Shown piece after piece: positions 46,645-54,283 of a stretch of DNA of 54,283 nucleotides (the first letter of the stretch is position 1; each line of letters opens with the position of its first letter). The DNA is from Modicisalibacter coralii (GTDB lineage Bacteria > Pseudomonadota > Gammaproteobacteria > Pseudomonadales > Halomonadaceae), in assembly GCF_004117855.1 (NCBI RefSeq), contig NZ_QWBW01000026.1, positions 20,115-74,397 of the forward strand, read 5' to 3'. The notes under the pieces are model-generated. The model searched no databases. It saw only the letters and a list, made by a program, of their open reading frames with translations, and was not told the DNA's origin. The translations under genes were made by a program, and so were the position numbers.

Positions 46645-47430
46645 GTGAGCCGGCCGCGGGTGCTGATCTCGCGTCCCGGCGAGCGTGCGCGGCCGCTTCG
46701 CGAGGCGCTGGCGGCCGGCGGCGCCGAGGTCGAGACGCTCGACGCGATGCGTCTCGAACCGCTGACCGAGACCCCGGCCGTGCGCCAGGCCTGGCTCGAT
46801 TTCGACAACTTCCACCGGGTGGTGGTGGTCAGTCCCTTCGCCGCGCGCTGCCTGGCCGCCGGGGTCGACCGCTACTGGCCGCAGTTGCCGCTGGGGCCGC
46901 GCTTCTACGCGGTGGGTGCGGCGACCGCCGAGACCCTGCATCGCGAGCTCGGCGTTCGGGTTCATCACCCGCCGTTCGCGGCCGGTACCACCAGCGAAGC
47001 GCTGCTGGCCCTGCCGTCGTTGTGCCGGCTCGACGCACAGCGGGTGTTGCTGGCGGCCGGCGAGGGGGGGCGTGCCACCCTGGGCGAGACGCTCGCTGCA
47101 CGTGGCGCGCGCATCACCCGGCTGGCGCTCTACCGCCGCGTTCTCCAGCCGCTGGATGAGGCGGCGACGGCCCGCCTGGCGAGTGGCGATTTCGCCGCAC
47201 TGGTTGTGACCAGCGGCGAACTGCTCGAACATCTGGCAGGATGGTGTGGCAAGGCAGCGTTGAACCAACCGCTAATCGTTTCCAGTCGGCGCTTGGCTAC
47301 ACTGGCCCACACACTGGGTTTCCTGCGTCCCGTGACGGCGCAGGGCGCCTCGCCGGCCGCACTGGCAGCCGCCGTGGCCGAGGTTTGCGACCTGGATGGC
47401 GCCGATCATGAAGATCTCGAAAAGGGCTAG
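46645..47430 (+). CDS. hemD: uroporphyrinogen-III synthase
   Basis: 261-residue enzyme cyclising hydroxymethylbilane with ring D inversion. This family is poorly conserved, but VLISRPGERARPLREALAAGGAEVETL at the N-terminus, FYAVGAATAETL, VLLAAGEGGR and the LVVTSGELLEHL segment fit the two-lobed HemD fold. The start is a GTG at 46645, two bases after the hemC stop, without a strong ribosome site, so it is coupled to hemC. Confidence 0.88.
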   Translation: MSRPRVLISRPGERARPLREALAAGGAEVETLDAMRLEPLTETPAVRQAWLDFDNFHRVVVVSPFAARCLAAGVDRYWPQLPLGPRFYAVGAATAETLHRELGVRVHHPPFAAGTTSEALLALPSLCRLDAQRVLLAAGEGGRATLGETLAARGARITRLALYRRVLQPLDEAATARLASGDFAALVVTSGELLEHLAGWCGKAALNQPLIVSSRRLATLAHTLGFLRPVTAQGASPAALAAAVAEVCDLDGADHEDLEKG

Positions 47431-47436
47431 CGACAG

Positions 47437-48867
47437 ATGAGCAAGCAAGAGCACGATCAGGACGACTCCCGGGCGCCGTCCGGCGCAGGCAAGGCCAAGG
47501 CGGGCGGTGACGCCAAGCCGGCCGGCGAGACCCCTGCGACGACGGCCGAGGACGGCTCTCGGCGGGCATCGTCCGAGCGTGGTCGTGACAAGGCCGCCGC
47601 ATCCGACGGCGAGAAGGCGGGCAGCCGCCCGCAAAAGACCGGGGATGAGGCCGCCGCCAAGGCGGACGATGCCGCGAAGCGCGACAACCCCAAGGGCAGC
47701 GATGCCCAGGGGGGCAAGGCATCCCCGTCCGGTCAGTCCAACGCACAGTCGGGGGGCAATGCCGGCAGGTCGGGCGGCAAGCCCGCCGAGTCCCCACGCT
47801 CCGCGAGTGGCACCACGCCACCGGCGGGGGGCAAGAGTGCGGCCTCCGGCGGCGATTCGCGGGGTGGCGGCGGCAAGCTCGGCGGTATCGCCCTGGTGCT
47901 GGTGATCCTGCTGGCGCTGGTCGTGGTGGCCGGCGGCTGGTGGGGCTGGCAGCGGCTCGAGTCCCAGCAGCAGCGGCTCGCTCAGAGCGAACAGAACGCC
48001 CAGGCCATCGATGAACTCAAGTCGCAGTTCGGTCAGCGTGACCAGCAGCGCGAGCAGGCGCTGCAGTCGATTCGCAGCGATTTCCAGCAGTATCGCCAGC
48101 AGATGAACGATACCCTCGACAAGGTGCTCGATCAGCTCGCCAGCAAGCAGCAGACCGATACCAGCGAGTGGCGCTATGCCGAGGTCGAGTATCTGTTGCG
48201 CCTGGCCAACCAGCGTCTGCAGCTCGAGCGCGACGTGAAGGGCGCGATCTCGCTGCTGCAGACCGCCGACAAGCGTCTGGCGCAGATCGACAATCCGGCC
48301 CTGACGCCGGTGCGCCGCAGCATCCAGTCGGAGCTCGGCGAACTGCAGTCGGTGCCGCAGGTCGACCGCACCGGGCTGTATCTCGAACTGATGGCACAGC
48401 AGGAGCAACTGGCCAAGCTGCCGCTGCAGCAGGATATCCAGCAGCAGGCCGCCGAGGCTGGCGATACCTCGCCGGTGAGTGGCGGCTGGAAGCAGCAGCT
48501 GTCGCGCTTCGGCCAGGAACTCAAGGATCTGGTGGTAATCCGCAAGCACGACCAGGCGCTGGAGGCGCTGATCACCCCCGAACAGGAGTCCTACCTGCGT
48601 CAGAACGTGCGCCTGCAGCTCGAGCAGGCCCAGCTGGCGCTGCTGCAGAGCGATCCCAAGCTCTACCGGGCGAGCCTGGACAAGGCGCGCTCGCTGATTC
48701 AGGGCTACTACGACACCGACAGCCAGGGCGTGACGCGCTCGCTCGACACCCTGGCCTCGCTGAAGGGCAAGACCATCCGTCCCGAGCTGCCGGACATCAG
48801 CGATTCCCTGCAGCAACTGCGTGACTTCATGGAGCGTCGCCATGACGCCGGGAGCGGCGCGGCATGA
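47437..48867 (+). CDS. hemX: HemX-like membrane protein
   Basis: 476-residue single-pass protein. Residues 1-146 are a low-complexity, charged, Gly/Ala/Ser/Lys-rich cytosolic region; a transmembrane segment follows (about 149-170, IALVLVILLALVVVAGG), then a periplasmic coiled-coil (QRLESQQQRLAQSEQN...) and a helical domain (WRYAEVEYLLRLANQRLQLERDV) characteristic of HemX. Although often labelled uroporphyrinogen methyltransferase, HemX lacks that domain and its role is unsettled. It sits 6 bp after hemD and overlaps hemY by four bases. Confidence 0.88.
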   Translation: MSKQEHDQDDSRAPSGAGKAKAGGDAKPAGETPATTAEDGSRRASSERGRDKAAASDGEKAGSRPQKTGDEAAAKADDAAKRDNPKGSDAQGGKASPSGQSNAQSGGNAGRSGGKPAESPRSASGTTPPAGGKSAASGGDSRGGGGKLGGIALVLVILLALVVVAGGWWGWQRLESQQQRLAQSEQNAQAIDELKSQFGQRDQQREQALQSIRSDFQQYRQQMNDTLDKVLDQLASKQQTDTSEWRYAEVEYLLRLANQRLQLERDVKGAISLLQTADKRLAQIDNPALTPVRRSIQSELGELQSVPQVDRTGLYLELMAQQEQLAKLPLQQDIQQQAAEAGDTSPVSGGWKQQLSRFGQELKDLVVIRKHDQALEALITPEQESYLRQNVRLQLEQAQLALLQSDPKLYRASLDKARSLIQGYYDTDSQGVTRSLDTLASLKGKTIRPELPDISDSLQQLRDFMERRHDAGSGAA

Positions 48868-50087
48868 GAAAGTTCATTCTCGTCGTCGTCTTCGGCCTGG
48901 CGATCGGCGCGCTGTTCGGCCAGTTGATGCAGTCGCTGCCCGGCTACTGGCTGGTGCGGGTCGGCGACACCTCCTTCCAGACCTCGTTCTGGTTCGGCCT
49001 GATCCTGCTGTTCGCGCTGTTCGTGGTCCTGCACTTCGTGCTGCGCCTGCTGACCCGGCTGCGCCGCCCGATGAGCCGCCTGAAGGTGTGGAACAGCCGC
49101 ACCCGTCATCGCAACGCCATGCGGCGTACCGTGCGCGGCCTGGTGGCGCTGGCCGAAGGGCGCTGGAAGCGTGCCGAGAAGGCGCTGACCAGGGCCGCCG
49201 ACGACTCCAGCACACCGCTGGTCAACTACCTCTCGGCGGCGCTGGCGGCCCATTACCAGGGGCGCTATGACCAGGCCGACACCCTGCTCAAGCGGGCCCA
49301 CTACAGTACCGAGGGCTCGGAAGCGGCCGTGGGACTGGTGCAGGCGCAACTGATGCTCGATCGCCAGCAGTTCGAAGAGGCGCTGGCGACCCTGACCCGG
49401 CTCGAGAAGCAGCTGCCCGATCACCCCCAGGTTCTCAAGCTGCTCAAGCAGGCCTACCTGAGCGTCAACGACTGGGACGGCCTGCGCCGGCTGATGCCGC
49501 GCCTGGCGCGTCAGCAGTTGATCGGCGACGACGAGCGCCGCGAGATGGAACAGCGCGCCTATCGCGAGCTGATCGTCCAGGCGGCGCGCAACCCCGGCGA
49601 CGTCGAACGGGTGCGCAACCTCTGGGCCGAAATGCCGGATTACCTGCGCGGTGACGTGGAGCTGGTCGGTTTGTATACCGAGGCGCTGGTGCGCGGCAAG
49701 GAAGAGGGCATCGCCGAGCGCCTGCTGCGCCACACACTCAAGGAGCACTGGGACAGCCGGCTGGTGCTGCGCTACGGTCTGCTCAACGTCGATGCCGGGC
49801 GTCAGCTCGCCTATGCCGAGAAGTGGCTGCAGGAGCGTCCCAACGACCCCGACCTGCTGCTGACCCTGGGCCGGCTGTCGCTGCGCAACGCCTTCTGGGG
49901 CAAGGCGCAGGAGTACTTCGAAGCCAGCCAGCGCCAGCGCCCCAGCGGGGTTGTGTGTGCCGAGCTGGCGAGGCTGTTCGCCAATCTCGGCGAACACAAC
50001 AAGAGTCAGCTCTACTACCGTCAGAGTGTCGAACTGCTCGACAAGTCACTGCCTGCCCTGCCGCAGCCCAGCGACCAGAACCCCTGA
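48864..50087 (+). CDS. hemY: HemY-like TPR membrane protein
   Basis: 407-residue inner-membrane protein of the gammaproteobacterial HemY family (not the Bacillus protoporphyrinogen oxidase). Two N-terminal transmembrane segments (ILVVVFGLAIGALFGQL and GLILLFALFVVLHFVLRLL) are followed by TPR-type helical repeats, with blocks such as NYLSAALAAHYQGRYDQADTLLKRA and LLLTLGRLSLRNAFWGKAQEYFEAS. Last gene of hemCDXY; terminator follows at 50108. Confidence 0.9.
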   Translation: MRKFILVVVFGLAIGALFGQLMQSLPGYWLVRVGDTSFQTSFWFGLILLFALFVVLHFVLRLLTRLRRPMSRLKVWNSRTRHRNAMRRTVRGLVALAEGRWKRAEKALTRAADDSSTPLVNYLSAALAAHYQGRYDQADTLLKRAHYSTEGSEAAVGLVQAQLMLDRQQFEEALATLTRLEKQLPDHPQVLKLLKQAYLSVNDWDGLRRLMPRLARQQLIGDDERREMEQRAYRELIVQAARNPGDVERVRNLWAEMPDYLRGDVELVGLYTEALVRGKEEGIAERLLRHTLKEHWDSRLVLRYGLLNVDAGRQLAYAEKWLQERPNDPDLLLTLGRLSLRNAFWGKAQEYFEASQRQRPSGVVCAELARLFANLGEHNKSQLYYRQSVELLDKSLPALPQPSDQNP

Positions 50088-50107
50088 CGCCACGCGTTTG
50101 CTCTCCT

Positions 50108-50131
50108 GGGCGCCGATCGGCGCCCTTTTTT
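50108..50131 (+). terminator. intrinsic terminator of hemCDXY
   Basis: Stem GGGCGCC/GGCGCCC around GATC (50108-50125), then six Ts. The following stretch to about 50380 shows no gene I can support; it contains GC-rich short inverted repeats only. Confidence 0.9.
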
Positions 50132-50380
50132 GTATCCGGGTCAGCGTGGCGGGCGATTGACCGCGGGTCGCGGTGTGGCGCTCATGGCGTCCGGGTCTCT
50201 CCGGCGATGGGCGAGGTATTCGGCGAAGGCTGTCGGCGAAGTGGCGGCCAGGCGGTCCGTCGGCTGAGCGATACCACCGAGCCGGCGTATGACCCCGCAA
50301 CCCGGCAGGCGACGCACCGCAGCAGGCCGATGGTATCCGCCAGGTGTGGCATGGCAGCAGGCAGGCGTGATGCGCCCACG

Positions 50381-50407
50381 AAAAAGGGCTGCCCCCTGGG
50401 CAGCCCT
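50381..50407 (-). terminator. intrinsic terminator of the mechanosensitive channel gene
   Basis: On the minus strand AGGGCTGCC and GGCAGCCCT pair around a short loop and are followed by TTTTTCGTG. Located 23 bp after the channel's stop codon. Confidence 0.9.
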
Positions 50408-50429
50408 TGACGTGGCTCGGCGCGCTCGC

Positions 50430-52844
50430 TCAACGCTCCTGCGGCGAGTCGACGTCGTCCTCGTCCGGCTTGCGGTGCGAGGGGTCGTTGACCTGATAGA
50501 CCGGCGCCTCGTCGCTGTCGGCTGCCGGCTCGGTGCGGGTGGTATCCGCCGCGCGCCGACGCTCTTCGACCAGGCGGATGTTGGCCGCGGGGGCGCTGCC
50601 ATCCTTGTCCTCGCCGAAGTAGAGCGTGGTGTGCGGGAAGGGAATCTCGATACCGGCGGCGTCGAAGCGCAGCTTGACCAGCCGGTTGTAGGCGCGGCCC
50701 ACGCCCCACTGGTCGCCCGGCGTGGTCTTGATCACCACGCGGATGTTCACCGAGCTGTCGGCCAGGGCGGTCACGCCGGCCACGGTGAGCGGTGCCAGCA
50801 GCTTGTTGCCGTGCTCGCTCTCCTTGAGATCCTCGAAGGCCTGTTCCAGTTGGGCGATGGCCTCGTCGATGCTCTCGCGGTAGGCGATGCCGTACTCACC
50901 GACGTGGTTGCCGAACTCGCGCATGTAGTTGGAGACGGTGTCGACGCTGGAGAAGGGCACGATGTGATAGGTGCCCGCCAGGTCGCGGATGGCCACCGAG
51001 CGGATGCTCAGGCGTTCGGCGGTGCCGGTGACACCGCCCACGGTGACCACGTCGCCGGTGTTCATGGCGTTCTCGACCTGGATGAAGACCCCGGTGATGA
51101 TGTCCTGGACCAGCTTCTGTGCCCCGAAGCCGATCGCCAGGCCGATGACCCCGGCGCCGGCGATCAGCGGGCCGATGTTGATGCCGATCTCGGCGAGCAC
51201 GATCATCGCGGTCATGGTGATCAAAGTGATCGCCAGGGCATTGCGGAACAGGCTGAGCAGGGTCTTGGCGCGTGCCGAGGGTTCGCCGCTGCCGGTTTCC
51301 GGGTTGAGGCGGTGCTCGATCAGGCTGGCCAGGGCGATCCACAGCGCTGCGGCGACGACGAGGATGACGATCACGTCGATCAGCTTGCCGACCAGGCTGC
51401 GTCCGGCCTCGGTGGCGTACCAGGCGGCCAGGTCGAAGGCGCCCCAGGCGTTGAGCACCAGCATCACCACGACGACCAGGATGATCGTGCGGATCACCTT
51501 GAGGAAGGTGGGGATGTAGGCATTGAGACGCTTCTCGAGCTTGGGCAGCTTGCGCCGCAAGTCCTCGGAGAGCGTGATACGCCGGCCGATCAGTTGCGTC
51601 AGTACGCTCGAGAGCAGCAGACCCAGGCCGATGACGATCAGCGACTGCAGCGTCGCCGCGGCGACATCGGGCAGGGCGCGTTCCGGGCGCACGATGCTGA
51701 CCAGCAGCACCATCAGGCAGTAGGCGATGGCCAGCAGGTGCCAGACCTTGCCGAGCAGGCGCAGACCCACCCGGGCGGGGCTCATGGTGGCCTGCTCGGC
51801 CTTGGCTTCCAGCCCGCGGCGTACCGTGAGACGGTTCTTGAGCACCATGGTGGTGGCGTAGATGAAGGCCAGCACCATGATCAGCAGGCCGATGCCCTGA
51901 CCCAGCGCCGGCGACAGGTTGAAGCCGACGATCGGCACCACGACCAGCATGCCGTAACCGACGAAACCGGTCAGGGCGGCCAGCCAGCGGTTCCAGTGTG
52001 CCGCTGCGGCGGCGTCGACGGAGACCAGGCGCAGCCCTTCGTAGCGCGACGCGAGCAACATGCGCAGCGCGGCCTTGATCAGCTCGATGACCAGGAAGGC
52101 GTTGAGGAACAGCGAGGCCTGGGTCGTCAGGCTGCCGGTCTCGCCGATCGCGAAGGTGGCGATCAGGTTGCCGCCGACATAGGACAGCGCGATCACCACC
52201 ACGTCGATCAGCGCGGCGATCGCCACGGCCACGATCAGGCGCAGCAGGGCGCTGCGCCCTTCGGCGTGCCGGGACCAATGGCTGATCCGCGTGAACAGCG
52301 GGTGCGCCACCCGGCGCAGCACGAAGAACACCACGAAGGTGGCGACGATCACCAGGGCCAGATTGATCGCGGCGTTGGTCAGGGCGGCGGTGTCGATGCC
52401 CGGCCCGGCGCTGGCCTGAGGCGCGAAGATACCGCCCAGCGCGGCGGTCAGGGCCTTGAACTGATGGCCGATGTCGCCGGCCACCTGGCTGGTCATCACC
52501 GCCAGACGCCGGGCCAGGCTGGCCTGTTCGGGCTTCTGGCCGCTGGGCGCGCTCTGCGCGGCGCTCTCCGCCGACGACGCCTCGGCCGGCGTGGATTGCT
52601 CGGCGTTCGTCGAGGCGGCCAGCGAGCGCAGCTCCTCGATCAGGCGCTGGCGCGAGGCGTCGTTTTCCAGCAGGTCGGCGAGCGTGGCGTAGCCCGGGTC
52701 CTGGGCCTGATCTGCCGAGGACTGCTCCGCTGAAGAAGAGGGGGGCGCACTATCGCCTTGTTGAGCCAGTGTCGGCAGCGCGAATAGCATCAAGGCCAGC
52801 CAGAGACAGCATCCCAGCCAGGATTGAGTACGTGTTTTCGGCAC
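50430..52844 (-). CDS. MscS-family mechanosensitive channel (YbiO-like)
   Basis: 804-residue channel, far larger than MscS (286 aa) and close to E. coli YbiO (741 aa). A signal peptide (about 1-27) is followed by a Ser/Ala/Gln-rich periplasmic stretch (30-115), about ten transmembrane segments (145-520), and the pore-lining helix with the family's AIGFGAQKLVQDIITGVFIQVEN at about 585-607. The MscS beta and alpha-beta cage domains come next, ending near TTLYFGED. The last 60 residues are a charged tail. Such channels release solutes on osmotic downshock. The start is a GTG at 52844 with GGAGGT six bases upstream. Confidence 0.9.
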   Translation of the reverse strand: MPKTRTQSWLGCCLWLALMLFALPTLAQQGDSAPPSSSAEQSSADQAQDPGYATLADLLENDASRQRLIEELRSLAASTNAEQSTPAEASSAESAAQSAPSGQKPEQASLARRLAVMTSQVAGDIGHQFKALTAALGGIFAPQASAGPGIDTAALTNAAINLALVIVATFVVFFVLRRVAHPLFTRISHWSRHAEGRSALLRLIVAVAIAALIDVVVIALSYVGGNLIATFAIGETGSLTTQASLFLNAFLVIELIKAALRMLLASRYEGLRLVSVDAAAAAHWNRWLAALTGFVGYGMLVVVPIVGFNLSPALGQGIGLLIMVLAFIYATTMVLKNRLTVRRGLEAKAEQATMSPARVGLRLLGKVWHLLAIAYCLMVLLVSIVRPERALPDVAAATLQSLIVIGLGLLLSSVLTQLIGRRITLSEDLRRKLPKLEKRLNAYIPTFLKVIRTIILVVVVMLVLNAWGAFDLAAWYATEAGRSLVGKLIDVIVILVVAAALWIALASLIEHRLNPETGSGEPSARAKTLLSLFRNALAITLITMTAMIVLAEIGINIGPLIAGAGVIGLAIGFGAQKLVQDIITGVFIQVENAMNTGDVVTVGGVTGTAERLSIRSVAIRDLAGTYHIVPFSSVDTVSNYMREFGNHVGEYGIAYRESIDEAIAQLEQAFEDLKESEHGNKLLAPLTVAGVTALADSSVNIRVVIKTTPGDQWGVGRAYNRLVKLRFDAAGIEIPFPHTTLYFGEDKDGSAPAANIRLVEERRRAADTTRTEPAADSDEAPVYQVNDPSHRKPDEDDVDSPQER

Positions 52845-53128
52845 GTTGGACCTCCATGTGAGGCGGCATCGACCCGCCGTTTTTGGCTGTGAGTTTTTCG
52901 AGACGGTGATCGGCGATCATACCATCGGCGTGGGCCTATCCAGAATCGCCTGTGGGGCTCGGCCGAACTCTTCGAAGGCGCGTGCCTGCTCGCGAGGGAG
53001 TGATGGCGGCATCGCGGTCGCCAAGCCTTGTACAGGTATTGTATATGGTAGCCAATCAAGGCAGACTAGCCTACCGTGCCGTCGTGACGGCGCACGACAA
53101 AGACTCCTATAAAAGGGAAGGGATCCCC

Positions 53129-53335
53129 ATGCTGAAGGTAACGCTGGAACTGAATTGCAACGTCTGTGGCGGCGAACGTTTCATGCTGCCGACACCCAGG
53201 GATACGGAGCAGGACATCCGGTGTGCCGAATGCCGTGCCTACAAGTGTCACAGTGACGACCTGGAGAAGGTCATGGCGATGACCGGCGGCCGTGATACGC
53301 GGCGCCCGTTACCGGCCGGACAACTGGCCTCTTGA
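53129..53335 (+). CDS. small zinc-ribbon-like protein, unknown
   Basis: 68 residues with two CxxC pairs, CNVC (residues 10-13) and CAEC (32-35), plus a later cysteine in YKCH; the spacing of about 18 residues suits a zinc ribbon. AAGGGAAGGGA precedes the ATG at 53129, and TATAAA (53108-53113) lies just ahead. The opening KVTLELNCNVCGGERF recalls small zinc-binding proteins such as the ECs_2282-type family, but I cannot confirm it. Divergent from the mechanosensitive channel; the 284-bp gap between them contains TTGTACAGGTATTGTATA at 53029-53046. Confidence 0.65.
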   Translation: MLKVTLELNCNVCGGERFMLPTPRDTEQDIRCAECRAYKCHSDDLEKVMAMTGGRDTRRPLPAGQLAS

Positions 53336-53343
53336 GTGTCTGA

Positions 53344-53365
53344 CGAACCGCCGCCCGGCGGTTCG
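53344..53365. repeat. strong hairpin after the zinc-ribbon gene
   Basis: Perfect nine-base stem CGAACCGCC/GGCGGTTCG with a four-base loop, 8 bp after the stop codon. There is no T tract on the plus strand. A related hairpin built on CGAACCG/CGGTTCG occurs at about 53874-53891 in the leader of the next zinc-ribbon gene. Confidence 0.5.
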
Positions 53366-53435
53366 AGAGTCTGAAACGCCCCTGGCGCCCATCCTCCCGA
53401 GGGGTGTCCGGGCAGCGGTGGTCCTGACGGCTCGG

Positions 53436-53648
53436 TCAGCCATCGCCCGGGTCGGCGTCCTGCTTGCGACGGTTTTCGTCGAGCCCCTCCACGTCGGACC
53501 GGTTCATCGACTCGACCTCGTTCTCGGCGGCCTGCTGGGTGTCGAAAACGCCGATCACGCTGCCGGTATCGCTGTCATAGACTTCGTAGCGCCTCTGCGA
53601 GGCCTCGCTGGCCGGCACCGTCCGCCAAGTGATGGTCTTCTTGAGCAT
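53436..53648 (-). CDS. small conserved-looking hypothetical protein
   Basis: 70 residues (MLKKTITWRTVPASEAS...). The middle RRYEVYDSDTGSVIGVFDTQQAAENEVESMN looks like a short beta-beta-alpha module, in the style of DUF2188-type proteins where a 'tag' strand pair is followed by a helix; this is only an impression. The tail is polar and acidic. AGGGAG lies eight bases before the ATG at 53648 on the minus strand, which favours translation. Confidence 0.55.
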   Translation of the reverse strand: MLKKTITWRTVPASEASQRRYEVYDSDTGSVIGVFDTQQAAENEVESMNRSDVEGLDENRRKQDADPGDG

Positions 53649-53927
53649 GCGTCGACTCCCTGTGGGCATGGGCTGGCAGTGTGGCACATCGGCGGGAGGG
53701 GGTTAAAACCCGTATCCACACCACGCCCCCGTTGCGTAACGTCATTCACTTGATTATTTTTTTGCGGCGCACATGACGGCGCTACCGCCTGCCCGGCTGA
53801 GAAGCATTAGCCACCGCGGCGGCAGGTTTTTCATCTCGACGCCTTGGCGAGTGCCTGACAAGCTTGAGCGTAACGAACCGTTTCCGCGGTTCGGGTCGGG
53901 GGACTTTCCAGGGGGGGGAAAGCGGTC

Positions 53928-54122
53928 ATGTTCGAGACTCACCGGGCGCTGTATCTTTGCCGCCACTGTCAGACGCTGATCTACCGGACCAAGGCCGAGG
54001 CCGTTACCTCGCCGCCGTGTCCGCGTTGCCACTCCATCGATTTCGAGGGCGTCGTGGTGCCGCCGTTGATGCCCAGCCCCCTGGCCCTGGGGCAGATGCT
54101 GGCGCAGGGCTTGCCACGTTGA
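53928..54122 (+). CDS. second small zinc-ribbon protein, unknown
   Basis: 64 residues with CRHC (residues 11-14) and CPRC (31-34), 16 residues between the pairs, as in rubredoxin-like or zinc-ribbon folds. The C-terminal half (FEGVVVPPLMPSPLALGQMLAQGLPR) is hydrophobic. A purine-rich GGGGGGAAAG lies before the ATG. Its leader (53760-53927) contains two stems: CCTGCC...GGCAGG then TTTTT (about 53788-53830), and CGAACCG/CGGTTCG (about 53874-53891). The rest of the 279-bp gap upstream shows nothing clear. A terminator follows at 54208. Confidence 0.6.
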   Translation: MFETHRALYLCRHCQTLIYRTKAEAVTSPPCPRCHSIDFEGVVVPPLMPSPLALGQMLAQGLPR

Positions 54123-54207
54123 AACCGGCTTTGGCTTTGTACGAAAATTGCCTGCGCTCGCCGACTTTTCGTAGAAAACCTAGTATGTTGAATCCTGAAT
54201 GAAACCG

Positions 54208-54232
54208 GGCTCGCCGCCCCGGCGGGCCTTTT
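54208..54232 (+). terminator. intrinsic terminator after the second zinc-ribbon gene
   Basis: Stem GGCTCGCCG/CGGCGGGCC (one T-G wobble) with a CCC loop, then TTTTGTG. Lies 85 bp beyond the stop codon. Confidence 0.8.
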
Positions 54233-54256
54233 GTGTCCTTCGCTCAGGAGCCCTTC

Positions 54257-54283
54257 ATGACCGCTCGTCCGGCCGCTCTGGTC
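54257..54283 (+). CDS. start of a gene running off the window
   Basis: AGGAG six bases before ATG 54257, followed by nine open codons (MTARPAALV). The terminator just upstream and the good ribosome site support a true gene start. Too short to identify. Confidence 0.5.

Noticed and set aside
50046-50300. 84-codon minus-strand open frame after the hem operon
   Set aside because: Overlaps the hemY 3' end and its terminator, arginine-rich, no ribosome site.

Overview
This 54.3-kb window reads as a chromosomal segment of a GC-rich gammaproteobacterium of the Halomonas type (Halomonadaceae). The basis is the NuoCD fusion inside an nuoABCDEFGHIJKLMN operon, the argH / hemCDXY divergence next to lptM-lysA-dapF-DUF484-xerC, two TRAP carriers, and acidic low-complexity tails on exported proteins. 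The genus is an inference from gene order and protein style. No phage, integron, CRISPR array, rRNA or tRNA gene was seen.

Layout. 1-1.8 kb: the 3' end of malate synthase G, a PaaI-type thioesterase and a DUF423 membrane protein, with two copies of a 137-bp palindromic element. 1.8-5.3 kb: an AGCS Na+/amino-acid symporter, thiS-thiG and trmB. 5.3-5.7 kb: two tandem minus-strand small RNAs, each with its own TTGACA-N17-TACTKT promoter overlapped by a Fur-like box and its own intrinsic terminator. 5.7-8.1 kb: an AEC transporter, a membrane-anchored unknown and an exported FKBP isomerase. 8.3-11.7 kb: a TRAP transporter whose dctP faces dctQM, with a 13-copy heptamer array and a REP-like element between them. 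12-17.4 kb: a TIGR02444-like protein, the ABC-F ATPase YheS, dtd, a tandem Usp protein, thiD and a YqaA-like protein. 17.6-32.6 kb: the complete complex I operon, closed by a strong bidirectional terminator. 32.7-35.9 kb: a second TRAP system (dctQMP) with a TakP-like binding protein. 36-39 kb: an EEP-family phosphohydrolase, dsbA, cytochrome c4, engB and a small exported unknown. 39.4-45.5 kb: the argH-lptM-lysA-dapF-DUF484-xerC-HAD run on the minus strand. 45.7-50.1 kb: hemC-hemD-hemX-hemY. 50.4-54.3 kb: a YbiO-like mechanosensitive channel, three very small genes (two with paired CxxC motifs) and the first codons of another gene.

How it works together. Most of the window is core metabolism: glyoxylate shunt, thiamine thiazole and pyrimidine steps, aerobic respiration (complex I, cytochrome c4), tetrapyrrole synthesis, lysine and arginine synthesis, tRNA quality control and chromosome dimer resolution. 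Na+- or ion-coupled uptake (AGCS, two TRAP systems) and osmotic protection (YbiO-like channel) fit a halophile. The tandem sRNA pair is the most interesting element. Two paralogous RNAs of about 115-120 nt keep the same three-stem architecture through compensatory base changes, and both sit under Fur-like boxes. That layout recalls Pseudomonas PrrF1/PrrF2 and enteric RyhB, but I recognise no known family in the sequence. Iron-rich products such as complex I and cytochrome c4 would be natural classes of target, though no target is shown here.
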